A stretch of 64,000 nt of DNA from the NCBI RefSeq assembly GCF_008692035.1, contig NZ_VTFG01000001.1, forward strand, positions 3,287,501 through 3,351,500. The letters are read 5' to 3'. This document shows, piece after piece, positions 56,049 through 64,000 of this stretch (position 1 is the first letter of the stretch; every line of letters starts with the position of its first letter). Source of the DNA: Pseudomonas marginalis (GTDB taxonomy: Bacteria > Pseudomonadota > Gammaproteobacteria > Pseudomonadales > Pseudomonadaceae). The notes under the pieces were generated by a model that ran no database searches, had not been told where the DNA came from, and was given only the letters and a program-made list of their open reading frames with translations. The position numbers and the translations under genes are program-made.

Positions 56049-57086
56049 ATGAAACTCGCCCCCGCCCAACTCGCCAAACACCTGCAAGGTGGCCTCGCGC
56101 CTGTCTACATCGTCAGCGGTGATGACCCGCTGTTGTGCCAGGAAGCCGCCGACGCCATCCGTAGCGCCGCACGCCAGCAGGGCTTCGATGAACGCCAGGT
56201 ATTCAGCGCCGACGCCAGTTTCGACTGGGGCACGCTGCTGCAAGCCGGCGCAAGCATGTCGCTGTTCGCCGAAAAACGCCTGCTGGAGCTGCGCCTGCCT
56301 TCGGGCAAGCCCGGTGATAAAGGCGCGGCTGCACTGATGGAATACTGCTCGCGGCCCGCCGAAGACACGGTGTTGCTGATCAGCTTGCCCAAGCTCGACG
56401 GCAGCGCGCAGAAGACCAAGTGGGGCAAGGCCCTGGTGGAAGGGGCGCAGACCCAGTTCATCCAGATCTGGCCAGTGGACAGCAATCAGTTGCCGCAATG
56501 GATTCGCCAGCGCCTGTCCCAGGCGGGGCTGTCCGCGACCCAGGATGCAGTGGAGCTGATCGCCGCGCGGGTCGAAGGCAACTTGCTTGCCGCCGCCCAG
56601 GAGATCGAAAAGCTCAAGCTGATGGCCGAAGACGGGCAGATTACCGTCGAGACCGTCCAGGGCGCCGTGGCAGACAGTGCACGTTTTGACGTGTTCGGGC
56701 TGGTGGATGCGATCCTCAACGGCGAGCCCGCCCATGCCCTGCGCATGCTCGAAGGCCTGCGTGGCGAAGGTGTGGAGCCACCGGTGATTCTCTGGGCCCT
56801 GGCCCGGGAGCTACGGGTATTGGCCAATATTGCCCTGCAATACAGCCAGGGCACGCCGCTGGACAAGTGCTTCAGCCAGGCGCGACCACCGGTGTGGGAC
56901 AAGCGCAAACCCCTGATGAGCAAAGCCCTGCAACGGCACTCGGCGCAACGCTGGGCGCAGCTGTTGCTGGAAGCGCAGCGCATTGATGCACAGATCAAGG
57001 GCCAGGCGGCGGGTTCGCCGTGGATGAGCTTGAGCCGTTTATCGCTGTTGATGGCCGGACAACGCCTGGCACTTCCCGCCGAATAA
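56049..57086 (+). CDS. holA: DNA polymerase III subunit delta
   Basis: 345-residue clamp-loader subunit that opens the sliding clamp. N-terminal AAA+-like domain with VYIVSGDDPLLCQEAADAIR and ISLPKLD, no functional Walker A (as normal for delta), the collar domain (about 215-345). Length matches the family (343 in E. coli). Start ATG at 56049. Follows lptE by 39 bp and ends the leuS-lptE-holA group. Confidence 0.95.
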   Translation: MKLAPAQLAKHLQGGLAPVYIVSGDDPLLCQEAADAIRSAARQQGFDERQVFSADASFDWGTLLQAGASMSLFAEKRLLELRLPSGKPGDKGAAALMEYCSRPAEDTVLLISLPKLDGSAQKTKWGKALVEGAQTQFIQIWPVDSNQLPQWIRQRLSQAGLSATQDAVELIAARVEGNLLAAAQEIEKLKLMAEDGQITVETVQGAVADSARFDVFGLVDAILNGEPAHALRMLEGLRGEGVEPPVILWALARELRVLANIALQYSQGTPLDKCFSQARPPVWDKRKPLMSKALQRHSAQRWAQLLLEAQRIDAQIKGQAAGSPWMSLSRLSLLMAGQRLALPAE

Positions 57087-57115
57087 CCCCTCTCTTAAAA
57101 ACACTGCAAAACCAA

Positions 57116-57200
57116 TGTGGGAGGGGGCCCCCGATAGCGGCGTGTCAGCCACTGCATTGTTGACTGAGCCACAGCTATCGGGAGCAAGCCCCCTCCCACA
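57116..57200 (+). repeat. REPIN with one shortened arm
   Basis: Left arm TGTGGGAGGGGGCCCCCGAT lacks the CTTG spacer seen in the others; right arm GCAAGCCCCCTCCCACA (to 57200) is complete. About 35 bp between arms. Lies between holA and arfA. Confidence 0.8.
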
Positions 57201-57294
57201 TTTTTGACTGCGTTTACAATTCATGGGCTTTACAGCGGCCTGACTTCGGCAGATTATTTGCGCCGCATCTCCCCCCCCATCAAGAGCATCGACC

Positions 57295-57459
57295 ATGAGC
57301 AAAAAGCCATCCAAGCATGGCCCCAACAAGGCCAAATCCATCATCGCCCAGCCACTGTTCCGCAGCCGTCAGGAACGCGCCGGCAAGGGCAAAGGCAGCT
57401 ACCGCCGCGAAGCCTTCCAGTCTAATAGCTGGGAGGCTTCTTACTTTCTGGCTGCCTGA
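57295..57459 (+). CDS. arfA: Alternative ribosome-rescue factor A
   Basis: 54 residues from the ATG at 57295. The family signature is present: PLFRSRQERAGKGKGSYRRE, equivalent to E. coli [20 protein letters not shown]. ArfA brings release factor 2 to ribosomes stalled on nonstop mRNA when trans-translation is not enough. The reading frame itself contains a 12-bp hairpin (57409-57440) in its last third, so a large share of mRNA would end inside the gene and yield a shortened active protein, with tmRNA clearing it when available. A good example of the family's self-regulation. Between holA and the transglycosylase gene, with its own promoter region probable in the REPIN-bearing gap. Confidence 0.85.
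   Translation: MSKKPSKHGPNKAKSIIAQPLFRSRQERAGKGKGSYRREAFQSNSWEASYFLAA
57409..57440 (+). promoter_or_regulatory. Hairpin inside arfA (RNase III site or internal terminator)
   Basis: Arms GAAGCCTTCCAG and CTGGGAGGCTTC (one G-T pair) with an 8-base loop TCTAATAG. Followed by TTACTTTCT. In arfA genes such a hairpin makes nonstop mRNA by RNase III cutting or by termination. Confidence 0.85.
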
Positions 57460-57520
57460 AGGCAAGCGCCCCTCTGGCATGATAAGGTCTGTGCCTGATT
57501 TGTAATTCCTGGACCTGTGC

Positions 57521-58846
57521 ATGCCCTCTTGTCTTTCCCGTCGTTGGCACCTTCGCCAATTGATCGCTGCCTCCAGCCTCATTCTGCTTGTCGCCTGCGC
57601 GGAAAAACCCACCGCCGCCGATGCCCAACCCTTGCCGAAGCTCCAGACCGCCCCCGTAGTGGCCCCTGCCGTCGTGGCCCCGCTGGCCGTGGACAATCTC
57701 GACATCCAACCGACCCAGACCTTTGCTGAATGGCAGGCCGGTTTTCGCGTGCAAGCCCTGCAAGCCGGCATCACGGCCGACGTTTTCGACACCGCATTCG
57801 CCAATGTCACCCCCGATATGGCGGTGATCCGCGCCGACCGCAGCCAGCCGGAGTTTTCCCGCCCTGTGTGGGAATACCTCGACGGCGCCCTGTCGCCTGT
57901 GCGCGTACGCAATGGCCAGGCGCTGCTGATCAAGTACGCTGACATCCTGCAAAGCATCGAGCAGCGTTATGGCGTCGACCGCCAGGCGCTGGTCTCGGTA
58001 TGGGGCATGGAGAGTAACTTCGGCCAGTTCCAGGGCAATAATTCGGTGATCCGCTCCCTGGCGACCCTGGCCTATGAAGGCCGCCGCCCGGCCTTTGCCC
58101 AGGCGCAATTACTGGCGGCATTGCAGATCATCCAGCACGGCGACATCGCCGCCGACCAGATGAAGGGCTCCTGGGCCGGGGCCATGGGCCAGACCCAGTT
58201 CATTCCGACCACTTACAACACCCACGCGGTGGACTTCGATGGCGACGGTCGCCGCGACATCTGGAACAGCCCGGCCGACGCCCTCGCATCGACCGCGCAC
58301 TACCTGCAAAGCTCCGGCTGGCAGAAAGGCCAGCCGTGGGGCTTTGAAGTCAAGCAATTGCCGGCGAACTTCGACTACGCCCTGGCTGACGGCGGCGTGC
58401 GCAAGAGCATTGCCGAGTGGATGAAACTGGGCATTCAACTGCCACCGGGCGCGAGCATGCCGCCGAACGTCGACCAACTGTCCGCCGCCCTGCTGCTGCC
58501 GGCAGGCTACCGTGGCCCGGCGTTCCTGGTGCTGGATAACTTCCGCGCGATCCTCAAGTACAACAACTCGTCGTCCTACGCACTGGCGGTGGGCCTGTTG
58601 TCGGAGCGCTTTGGCGGCGGCGGTGTGATCCGTGGTGACTGGCCCAAGGATGAGCTGCCGCTGAGTCGCTCCCAGCGCATTGATCTGCAGACGGCGTTGA
58701 GCGCCAACGGTTATGACGCGGGCAACCCGGATGGGATTATCGGCGCCAATACGCGCAAGGCGATTCGGGCCGCACAGCAGGCGCTGGGCTGGCCGGCGGA
58801 TGGGTATCCGACGGTGAAGTTGCTGGAGTCGCTGCAAAACCGATAG
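57521..58846 (+). CDS. Lytic murein transglycosylase, SltB3/SltH-like
   Basis: 441 residues: lipoprotein signal (LIAASSLILLVACAEK, lipobox LVAC), a lysozyme-like catalytic domain of the MltB family (about 70-370) with the catalytic Glu in VWGMESNFG and the GAMGQTQFIPTTY substrate motif, and a C-terminal peptidoglycan-binding domain (about 380-440, LQTALSANGYDAGNPDGIIGANTRKAIRAAQQ). Cleaves glycan strands to 1,6-anhydro products. Position and domain order match PA3992 (SltB3/SltH). An EF-hand-like DFDGDGRRDIW loop, found in MltB calcium sites, is present. Confidence 0.9.
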   Translation: MPSCLSRRWHLRQLIAASSLILLVACAEKPTAADAQPLPKLQTAPVVAPAVVAPLAVDNLDIQPTQTFAEWQAGFRVQALQAGITADVFDTAFANVTPDMAVIRADRSQPEFSRPVWEYLDGALSPVRVRNGQALLIKYADILQSIEQRYGVDRQALVSVWGMESNFGQFQGNNSVIRSLATLAYEGRRPAFAQAQLLAALQIIQHGDIAADQMKGSWAGAMGQTQFIPTTYNTHAVDFDGDGRRDIWNSPADALASTAHYLQSSGWQKGQPWGFEVKQLPANFDYALADGGVRKSIAEWMKLGIQLPPGASMPPNVDQLSAALLLPAGYRGPAFLVLDNFRAILKYNNSSSYALAVGLLSERFGGGGVIRGDWPKDELPLSRSQRIDLQTALSANGYDAGNPDGIIGANTRKAIRAAQQALGWPADGYPTVKLLESLQNR

Positions 58847-58864
58847 ATCCGCCTATGGCGACTG

Positions 58865-58894
58865 CCGCAATCGGGGGCAAGCCCCCGATTGCGG
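58865..58894. terminator. Bidirectional terminator of REP origin
   Basis: Perfect inverted repeat CCGCAATCGGGGG and CCCCCGATTGCGG with a CAAG loop, 18 bp after the transglycosylase stop and 20 bp before the stop of the converging LD-carboxypeptidase gene. Confidence 0.8.
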
Positions 58895-58914
58895 TGTAGC
58901 AAACGCCAGCAGAT

Positions 58915-59835
58915 TCAGGACCTGAAGACCACTTCCTGCTCCAACACTACCCGCTGCTCCCCCGCATCCAGCCGTACCAAGGCGCCCATGGGCAGCGTCA
59001 GGTTCGGATCGCAATGCCCGCTGCGCCAGCCGGCCAGCACCGGTATGCGCAATGGCTCGAACGTCTGCGTCAGCAAGCGCTCCAGCGCCACGTTATCCAC
59101 ACCCGCCACATCCCCGACCAGTACACCCGCGACCTGGGCCAACTTGCCTGCCAGACGCAGATGGATCAACAGGCGGTCGATGCGGTAGATCGGTTCGTTA
59201 ACGTCTTCGATAAACAGGATGATGCCTTCAGCGTCGATTTCGTAAGGCGTGCCCATGACCGCCGCAATCATCGACAGGTTACCCCCCAGCAAGCGCCCAC
59301 GGGCAATGCCAGGCTCGATCGTGGTCAGCGGGTACGCCACCGGGTGCGCAAGCACGCTGCCGGCGCCCAACTGGCCGCGCAGAAGGCTGAACAATGAAGA
59401 CTCGGTAGGTTGTTGCTTGCCGCCGAGCAGGTCGGCATTGAGCATCGGGCCGTGGAAGGTCACGAAACCGGCGTAACGGTTGATTGCCAGATGCAGGGCG
59501 GTGATGTCGCTATAGCCGACGAACGGCTTGGGATTGGCGCGCAGCAGGTCGAAATCCAGCGCGTCGAGCAGCCGTGGCGTGCCGTAACCACCGCGCAGAC
59601 AGAAGATAGCGTCGATGTGCGGATCGGCAAAAGCCGCGTGCAGGTCACGCAGGCGCACGGCATCGCTGCCGGCGAGGTAGCCGTCGCGTTCATAGACACC
59701 GGGGAAAATTCGCAGATCGTAGCCGCGCGTGCGCATCCATTGGCCGGCCTTTTCAACGTCCAGCACGGCGGGGCCGGCGGGGGCGATCAGGGCGATGGTG
59801 CCTTCAGAGCGAAGGGCTGGAACGGCGGCGGTCAT
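58915..59835 (-). CDS. ldcA: LD-carboxypeptidase (LdcA/MccF family)
   Basis: 306 residues from the ATG at 59835 (GGGAG eight bases upstream). The frame continues to 59958, but those codons are read-through of a REPIN (MWEGACPRLR...). Cleaves the L,D bond of murein tetrapeptides; the MccF branch also cuts microcin C. Serine nucleophile in VGYSDITALH, then VTFHGPM, and the Glu and His in ILFIEDVNEPIYRID and GHCDPNLTLP. Normal length (304 in E. coli). Confidence 0.92.
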   Translation of the reverse strand: MTAAVPALRSEGTIALIAPAGPAVLDVEKAGQWMRTRGYDLRIFPGVYERDGYLAGSDAVRLRDLHAAFADPHIDAIFCLRGGYGTPRLLDALDFDLLRANPKPFVGYSDITALHLAINRYAGFVTFHGPMLNADLLGGKQQPTESSLFSLLRGQLGAGSVLAHPVAYPLTTIEPGIARGRLLGGNLSMIAAVMGTPYEIDAEGIILFIEDVNEPIYRIDRLLIHLRLAGKLAQVAGVLVGDVAGVDNVALERLLTQTFEPLRIPVLAGWRSGHCDPNLTLPMGALVRLDAGEQRVVLEQEVVFRS

Positions 59836-59867
59836 CTGAGAATCTCCCTCTCTAACGCTGAAACCAA

Positions 59868-59957
59868 TGTGGGAGGGGGCTTGCCCCCGATAGCGGTGGA
59901 TCAGCCAGCACATGTAGCGACTGACATACCGCAATCGGGGGCAAGCCCCCTCCCACA
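59868..59957 (+). repeat. REPIN upstream of ldcA
   Basis: Left arm TGTGGGAGGGGGCTTGCCCC, right arm GGGGCAAGCCCCCTCCCACA, about 50 bp apart. Complete pair. Falls between ldcA and lipA. Confidence 0.9.
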
Positions 59958-59990
59958 TAAGCCCACTCCCACACCGGCTCTGAACCCCGA

Positions 59991-61016
59991 TCAGGAAACC
60001 AGGCTAGCCTTGACCAGCTTGGCCTGTTCGTCGGCGTGGTACGAAGAGCGTACCAGCGGGCCCGAGGCGACGTTCTTGAAGCCCATCTTGTAGCCTTCCT
60101 CGGCGAACCAGGCGAAGGTGTCCGGGTGCACGAAACGCTGCACCGGCAAGTGGCTGCGCGACGGTTGCAGGTATTGGCCCAGGGTCAGCATGTCGATGTC
60201 GTGTTCGCGCATGCGCTTCATGACTTCGATCACTTCTTCATCGGTCTCGCCCAGGCCGAGCATCAAGCCGGATTTGGTCGGGATGTGCGGCATCATCTGC
60301 TTGAATTTCTGCAGCAGGGTCAGCGACCACTGGTAGTCCGAACCTGGACGCGCAGCCTTGTACAGGCGAGGCACGGTTTCCAGGTTGTGGTTGAACACAT
60401 CCGGCGGCTCGGCAGCGGTGATTTCCAGCGCGACGTCCATGCGGCCACGGTAGTCAGGCACCAGGGTCTCGAGCATCACGTTCGGCGACAGCTTGCGGAT
60501 TTCGCGGATGCAGTCGGCAAAGTGCTGGGCACCCCCGTCGCGCAGGTCATCACGGTCAACCGAGGTGATCACAACGTATTTGAGTTTCAGGTCGGCAATG
60601 GCGATGGCCAGGCTTTCCGGTTCGTTGACGTCCAGTGGCTTCGGCCGGCCATGGCCGACGTCGCAGAACGGGCAACGACGGGTGCAGATGTCACCCATGA
60701 TCATGAAGGTGGCGGTGCCGCCGGAGAAGCATTCGCCCAGGTTCGGGCAGGACGCTTCTTCGCACACGCTGTGCAGCTTGTGCTTGCGCAGCAGGGCCTT
60801 GATACGGTCGACTTCCGGCGAAACCGGGATGCGCACGCGGATCCAGTCGGGCTTCTTCGGCAACTCGGTGGTCGGGATGATCTTGACCGGGATGCGTGCA
60901 ACCTTCTCGGCGCCGCGCAGCTTGACGCCGGCTTCCACCTTGGCACGCGGGGCCGGGGCCGGACGCTCGGTGATGTCCAGCGTCGGGATCATGGTTTGCA
61001 CTGCATCAGTAGTCAT
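59991..61016 (-). CDS. lipA: Lipoyl synthase
   Basis: 341-residue radical-SAM enzyme inserting two sulphurs into octanoyl-lipoyl domains. Auxiliary cluster [12 protein letters not shown] (C..... C..... C) and radical-[11 protein letters not shown], both intact; C-terminal RSSYHADEQ with the conserved Ser that binds the auxiliary cluster. Starts two bases after the lipB stop, in the ybeD-lipB-lipA order. Confidence 0.97.
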   Translation of the reverse strand: MTTDAVQTMIPTLDITERPAPAPRAKVEAGVKLRGAEKVARIPVKIIPTTELPKKPDWIRVRIPVSPEVDRIKALLRKHKLHSVCEEASCPNLGECFSGGTATFMIMGDICTRRCPFCDVGHGRPKPLDVNEPESLAIAIADLKLKYVVITSVDRDDLRDGGAQHFADCIREIRKLSPNVMLETLVPDYRGRMDVALEITAAEPPDVFNHNLETVPRLYKAARPGSDYQWSLTLLQKFKQMMPHIPTKSGLMLGLGETDEEVIEVMKRMREHDIDMLTLGQYLQPSRSHLPVQRFVHPDTFAWFAEEGYKMGFKNVASGPLVRSSYHADEQAKLVKASLVS

Positions 61017-61018
61017 AA

Positions 61019-61666
61019 TCAGTCGATTCCGCCCGTGAGGGTCGTCTGCTCAGCATAGTCGAGGTGTTTGACGAGCTGCGCACGCAGCCGGGCACTTACC
61101 TCGGCAAATTTAATCGGTGTGGCGTGGTCGCTCAGTTGGGTCATCGCCAGCCCGGCATAACCGCACGGGTTGATGCGCCGGAACGGTGCCAGGTCCATGT
61201 CCACGTTCAGGGCCAGGCCATGAAAGGAACAACCGTGGCGAATGCGCAAACCGAGGGAGGCGATTTTCGCGCCGTCCACATACACACCGGGTGCATCGGG
61301 CTTGGCCGCGGCGCTCACGCCGTAACTGGCCAACAGCTCGATCAGGCAAGCCTCCATGCGGCTCACCAGGTCGCGCACGCCAAAACCCAGCTTGCGCACG
61401 TCCAGTAGCAGGTACGCCACCAGTTGACCGGGCCCATGGTAAGTCACTTGGCCACCTCGGTCGACCTGCACCACCGGAATATCCCCCGGCAGCAGCAGAT
61501 GTTCGGCCTTGCCGGCCTGGCCCTGGGTGAACACCGGTGGATGTTCCACCAACCAGATTTCGTCGGGCGCCGAAGTACCGCGTTCATTCGTGAACCGCTG
61601 CATGGCGTGCCAGACGGGCTCGTAGTCCATCCGGCCGAGCTCGCGAAAGCCCAGGACCTGTGACAT
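61019..61666 (-). CDS. lipB: Octanoyltransferase
   Basis: 215 residues from the ATG at 61666, which overlaps the ybeD stop in TGATG. Transfers octanoyl from acyl carrier protein to lipoyl domains. Catalytic Lys in [12 protein letters not shown] and Cys in RINPCGYAG are present, with the binding motif [18 protein letters not shown]. Two bases before lipA, so the two are translated together. Confidence 0.95.
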   Translation of the reverse strand: MSQVLGFRELGRMDYEPVWHAMQRFTNERGTSAPDEIWLVEHPPVFTQGQAGKAEHLLLPGDIPVVQVDRGGQVTYHGPGQLVAYLLLDVRKLGFGVRDLVSRMEACLIELLASYGVSAAAKPDAPGVYVDGAKIASLGLRIRHGCSFHGLALNVDMDLAPFRRINPCGYAGLAMTQLSDHATPIKFAEVSARLRAQLVKHLDYAEQTTLTGGID

Positions 61667-61941
61667 CACAGCACCATGTGCACGAAGCCGGTGGCCCGCA
61701 GTTCGCTATTGATGTCGTAGAGCTGGTCTTGACCGGTCGCAACGATGTGCAACTGGATCGTGGTGTACTTACCGTTGGTGCTCGAACGCTCGTCCACCCG
61801 GTTGTCATTGATCTTCGCGTGTTTACGCACGATATCCAGGATTCTGTCTTTGTTGCCTACACCGGTATCGCTGATCACCTTGACGGGATAATCCGTCACC
61901 GGGAATTCGATCTTTGGCGCCTTTACTTCTTTATCGGTCAT
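61666..61941 (-). CDS. ybeD: DUF493/YbeD protein
   Basis: 91 residues from the ATG at 61941. YbeD family, small alpha/beta protein related to ACT-like folds ([19 protein letters not shown] ... [33 protein letters not shown]). Conserved between dacA and lipB in many gamma-proteobacteria; function unknown, a role in lipoate control has been proposed. Stop overlaps lipB start. Confidence 0.92.
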   Translation of the reverse strand: MTDKEVKAPKIEFPVTDYPVKVISDTGVGNKDRILDIVRKHAKINDNRVDERSSTNGKYTTIQLHIVATGQDQLYDINSELRATGFVHMVL

Positions 61942-61980
61942 GGCAGAACGGCCTCGTAAGCGGTAAGCCGTGGCGACGGC

Positions 61981-62011
61981 AAAGCCCCGCGTCGGATCAA
62001 CGCGGGGCTTT
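61981..62011 (-). terminator. Terminator after dacA
   Basis: Arms AAAGCCCCGCG and CGCGGGGCTTT, 9-base loop, between the dacA stop and the ybeD start. It separates dacA from the lipoate genes; on the minus strand the T side is short, so read-through may occur. Confidence 0.7.
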
Positions 62012-62025
62012 GCAGGTGCACACAA

Positions 62026-63183
62026 TCAGTTGAACAAGCCGTAGAAGAATAGACGGATGCTATCCCACACGCGGCGGAAGATACCACCTTCGTCGACGGC
62101 GTCCAGCGCGATCAGGTCGGCGCTGTGCACCACCTTGTCGTCCAGCTTGACTTCGACTTTACCGATCACGTCGCCCTTGGCGATTGGCGCAACCAATTGC
62201 GGGTTCATGGTCATGCTGGCAGCGAGCTTTTTCAGCTGGCCTTTAGGCATGGTCAGGGTCAGGTCTTCAGCCAGGCCGGCCTTAACCTGTGAGGTCGCGC
62301 CTTTCCATACCGGCGCGGTCGCCAGTTCAGCACCCTTCTGGTAGAAGGTCTGGGTTTCGAAGAAGCGGAAACCGTAGGTCAGCAATTTTTGCGTCTCGGC
62401 CGCACGGGCCTGCTCGCTGTTGGTGCCGAAGACCACCGCGATCAGGCGCTGGCCATCACGTACCGCGGACGACACCATGCAGTAGCCGGCTTCGTCGGTG
62501 TGACCGGTTTTCAGGCCATCGACAGTCTTGTCGCGCCACAGCAACAGGTTGCGGTTAGGCTGCTTGATGTTGTTCCAGAAGAATTCCTTCTGGGAGTAGA
62601 TCGCGTAGTGCACCGGGTCGACACGAATGATCGCGCGCGCCAGGATCGCCATGTCGTGAGCCGACGAGTAGTGCTCAGGGTTTGGCAGGCCGGTCGGGTT
62701 CATGAAGTGGCTGTTGGTCATGCCCAGGTCGGCCACGGTTTTGTTCATCATGTCGGCGAATGCGTCTTCGCTGCCGGCGATGTGCTCGGCCAGGGCGACG
62801 CTGGCGTCGTTACCGGACTGGATGATGATGCCGTGCAGCAGGTCGCTCACAGTGACTTGCGAGCCGACCTTGATGAACATCCGCGAACCGCCGGTACGCC
62901 AGGCGTTTTCGCTGACGGTCACCGGGTCGTTTTCGCCGATCTGGCCGCGACGGATTTCCAGGGTCGCGATGTAGGCGGTCATCAGCTTGGTCAGGCTGGC
63001 CGGTGGCAGGCGCTGGTCACCGTTGCTCTCGACCAGCACGTTGCCACTGGCGGCATCCATGAGGACCCAGGACTTGGCGGCCAGTTGCGGTGAAGCCGGT
63101 ACCATTTCAACCGCCCAGGCGGCCGGGGTGATGATCAGCGAAAGAAGCAGGCACGTGCGTTTGGCTAAGGTGGTGATGTTCAT
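62026..63183 (-). CDS. dacA: D-alanyl-D-alanine carboxypeptidase (PBP5/6 type)
   Basis: 385 residues with a signal peptide (CLLLSLIITPAAWA) and a C-terminal amphipathic anchor (IFRRVWDSIRLFFYGLFN). Penicillin-binding domain with SxxK as SLTK (LPPASLTKLMTAY), SGN (IIQSGNDASVAL) and KTG (DGLKTGHTDEAGY). Removes the terminal D-Ala from peptidoglycan pentapeptides, shaping the wall. PAO1 names it dacC (PA3999). Between rlpA and ybeD; a hairpin follows at 61981. Confidence 0.95.
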   Translation of the reverse strand: MNITTLAKRTCLLLSLIITPAAWAVEMVPASPQLAAKSWVLMDAASGNVLVESNGDQRLPPASLTKLMTAYIATLEIRRGQIGENDPVTVSENAWRTGGSRMFIKVGSQVTVSDLLHGIIIQSGNDASVALAEHIAGSEDAFADMMNKTVADLGMTNSHFMNPTGLPNPEHYSSAHDMAILARAIIRVDPVHYAIYSQKEFFWNNIKQPNRNLLLWRDKTVDGLKTGHTDEAGYCMVSSAVRDGQRLIAVVFGTNSEQARAAETQKLLTYGFRFFETQTFYQKGAELATAPVWKGATSQVKAGLAEDLTLTMPKGQLKKLAASMTMNPQLVAPIAKGDVIGKVEVKLDDKVVHSADLIALDAVDEGGIFRRVWDSIRLFFYGLFN

Positions 63184-63359
63184 CCGTCTCTCGAAATTGC
63201 TTATGGAAACTTGCCCTCGCGGGCAAAACTTATTCAGACAGCCCGCTACCAGACTGTCACGTGTTCGGTTGCCCGCTCACCCCTTGCCCCTGGGTTTTAT
63301 TGTTCAACGAGCCAACAACCAGGGTCCAGGCCCGCATGCGAGCCTCAACCATCAATTTA

Positions 63360-64000
63360 TTATTCGGCAGTGACCACGCTGGGTTGCCCCAGGTTGGCCA
63401 GGCGCACGCTGTTCTGCACTTGCGCAACCTCGCTCGGCGAACCGATCGGGCCCATGCGCACACGGTGCAACGTTTGCTGGTTACGCACGATGGAGCTGAT
63501 GAATACCGGCGCGCTGACCATGCTGCTGAGCTTGGACCTTAACAGTTCTGCCGCATCCGGGTTGGCGAAAGCACCTACTTGCAGGTATTGCCCGCCCGCG
63601 ACCGCGGCGCCCGGTGCCGCATGGGGCACGACCACGGTATCCGGTGCGTGCTGCTGCGGTGGCGGTGTCCATTGTTCGATCTTGCCGGTAGATGCCGTCA
63701 CTTGCGGCTGCGCACTCTGCGGCTCGTTGAGCATCAACGGCGCGGGCTTGCCACGCTGGGCCCAGTACTGCGCCGGATCGATGCCTTCGACCTTGACCCG
63801 CGCGGTACCGGTTTCGGCATAGCCGAGTTTTTTTGCGGCGGCGTAGGACAAGTCGATAATGCGATCCGAATAGAACGGCCCACGGTCGTTGACCCGCAGG
63901 ATCACCGTGCGGTTGTTGTCCAGGTTGGTCACGCGGACATAGCTGGGCAGCGGCAGGGTCTTGTGGGCCGCGCTCATGCCGTACAGGTCATAGACTTCGC
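63360..64000 (-). CDS. rlpA: Septal ring lytic transglycosylase RlpA, C-terminal part
   Basis: The frame is open to the right edge (…GEVYDLYGMSAAHKTLPLPSYVRVTNLDN), so the 5' end is outside; the visible ATG at 63977 is internal. DPBB (double-psi beta-barrel) catalytic domain with NDRGPFYSDRIIDLSYAAAKKLG, whose Asp is catalytic, then a linker rich in Pro/Gln and a C-terminal SPOR domain (about the last 75 residues, YLQVGAFANPDAAELLRSKLSS) that binds denuded glycan at the division site. In Pseudomonas RlpA is an outer-membrane lipoprotein that separates daughter cells. Confidence 0.93.
   Translation of the reverse strand, partial: EVYDLYGMSAAHKTLPLPSYVRVTNLDNNRTVILRVNDRGPFYSDRIIDLSYAAAKKLGYAETGTARVKVEGIDPAQYWAQRGKPAPLMLNEPQSAQPQVTASTGKIEQWTPPPQQHAPDTVVVPHAAPGAAVAGGQYLQVGAFANPDAAELLRSKLSSMVSAPVFISSIVRNQQTLHRVRMGPIGSPSEVAQVQNSVRLANLGQPSVVTAE

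Overview
The window reads as Pseudomonas, most likely the P. fluorescens group. From about 25.7 kb to the right edge the gene order (lipoprotein, fieF, Lrp regulator, DUF2788, rluE, amn, acyl-CoA dehydrogenase, ladS, thiD-thiE-hemL, Sel1 protein, miaB-ybeZ-ybeY-corC-lnt, leuS-lptE-holA, lytic transglycosylase, lipA-lipB-ybeD-dacA-rlpA) follows, from memory, the PA3961-PA4000 stretch of P. aeruginosa PAO1. Seven REP/REPIN-type sequences (GGGGGCTTGCCCCC cores) typical of P. fluorescens genomes lie between these genes. No rRNA, tRNA, CRISPR array or prophage was seen.

Positions 1 to about 25,316 form the right part of an accessory island whose left end lies outside the window. It sits inside hrpB. 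The resident helicase gene is cut right after the DEFH motif and only its first ~127 codons survive (25,317-25,698). The island carries its own full-length, divergent hrpB (22,667-25,189), which differs exactly at the target motif (DEYHLR). No integrase or transposase is visible. Island cargo: a leftward type I restriction operon hsdM-hsdS-DUF262-hsdR (hsdR runs off the edge; the DUF262/HNH gene is a GmrSD-like type IV nuclease candidate); a patchwork of small genes, including a phosphatase fusion, a double-HTH regulator, a DnaQ-like exonuclease and a membrane-anchored winged-helix protein; an OLD-family ATPase/TOPRIM nuclease; and a 1546-residue Avs-like protein (Mrr-like nuclease, STAND-type ATPase, long C-terminal sensor region). 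Together this is a defence island.

The most unusual structure is a family of five ~100-115 bp repeats (8,843; 11,655; 12,866; 13,915; 22,554), all on the + strand and all between island genes. They share blocks at both ends and a central stem whose two arms change together (CCAAG/CTTGG, CCGAG/CTCGG, CTGAG/CTCAG). That is direct covariation evidence for a folded RNA or single-stranded DNA element, and the copies punctuate the cargo like cassette boundaries.

The core side includes: an inserted catabolic operon (39,763-45,177) with a trimethylamine-dehydrogenase-like flavoprotein, a binding protein, two ABC permeases without an ATPase, and an aspartoacylase-family hydrolase; the hybrid kinase LadS; thiamine and haem genes; the tRNA/rRNA maturation and envelope cluster around miaB-lnt; a short arfA gene with a 12-bp hairpin inside its reading frame, as expected for a gene expressed as a nonstop mRNA; and the lipoate and peptidoglycan genes lipA-lipB-dacA-rlpA at the right edge (rlpA is cut by the window end).
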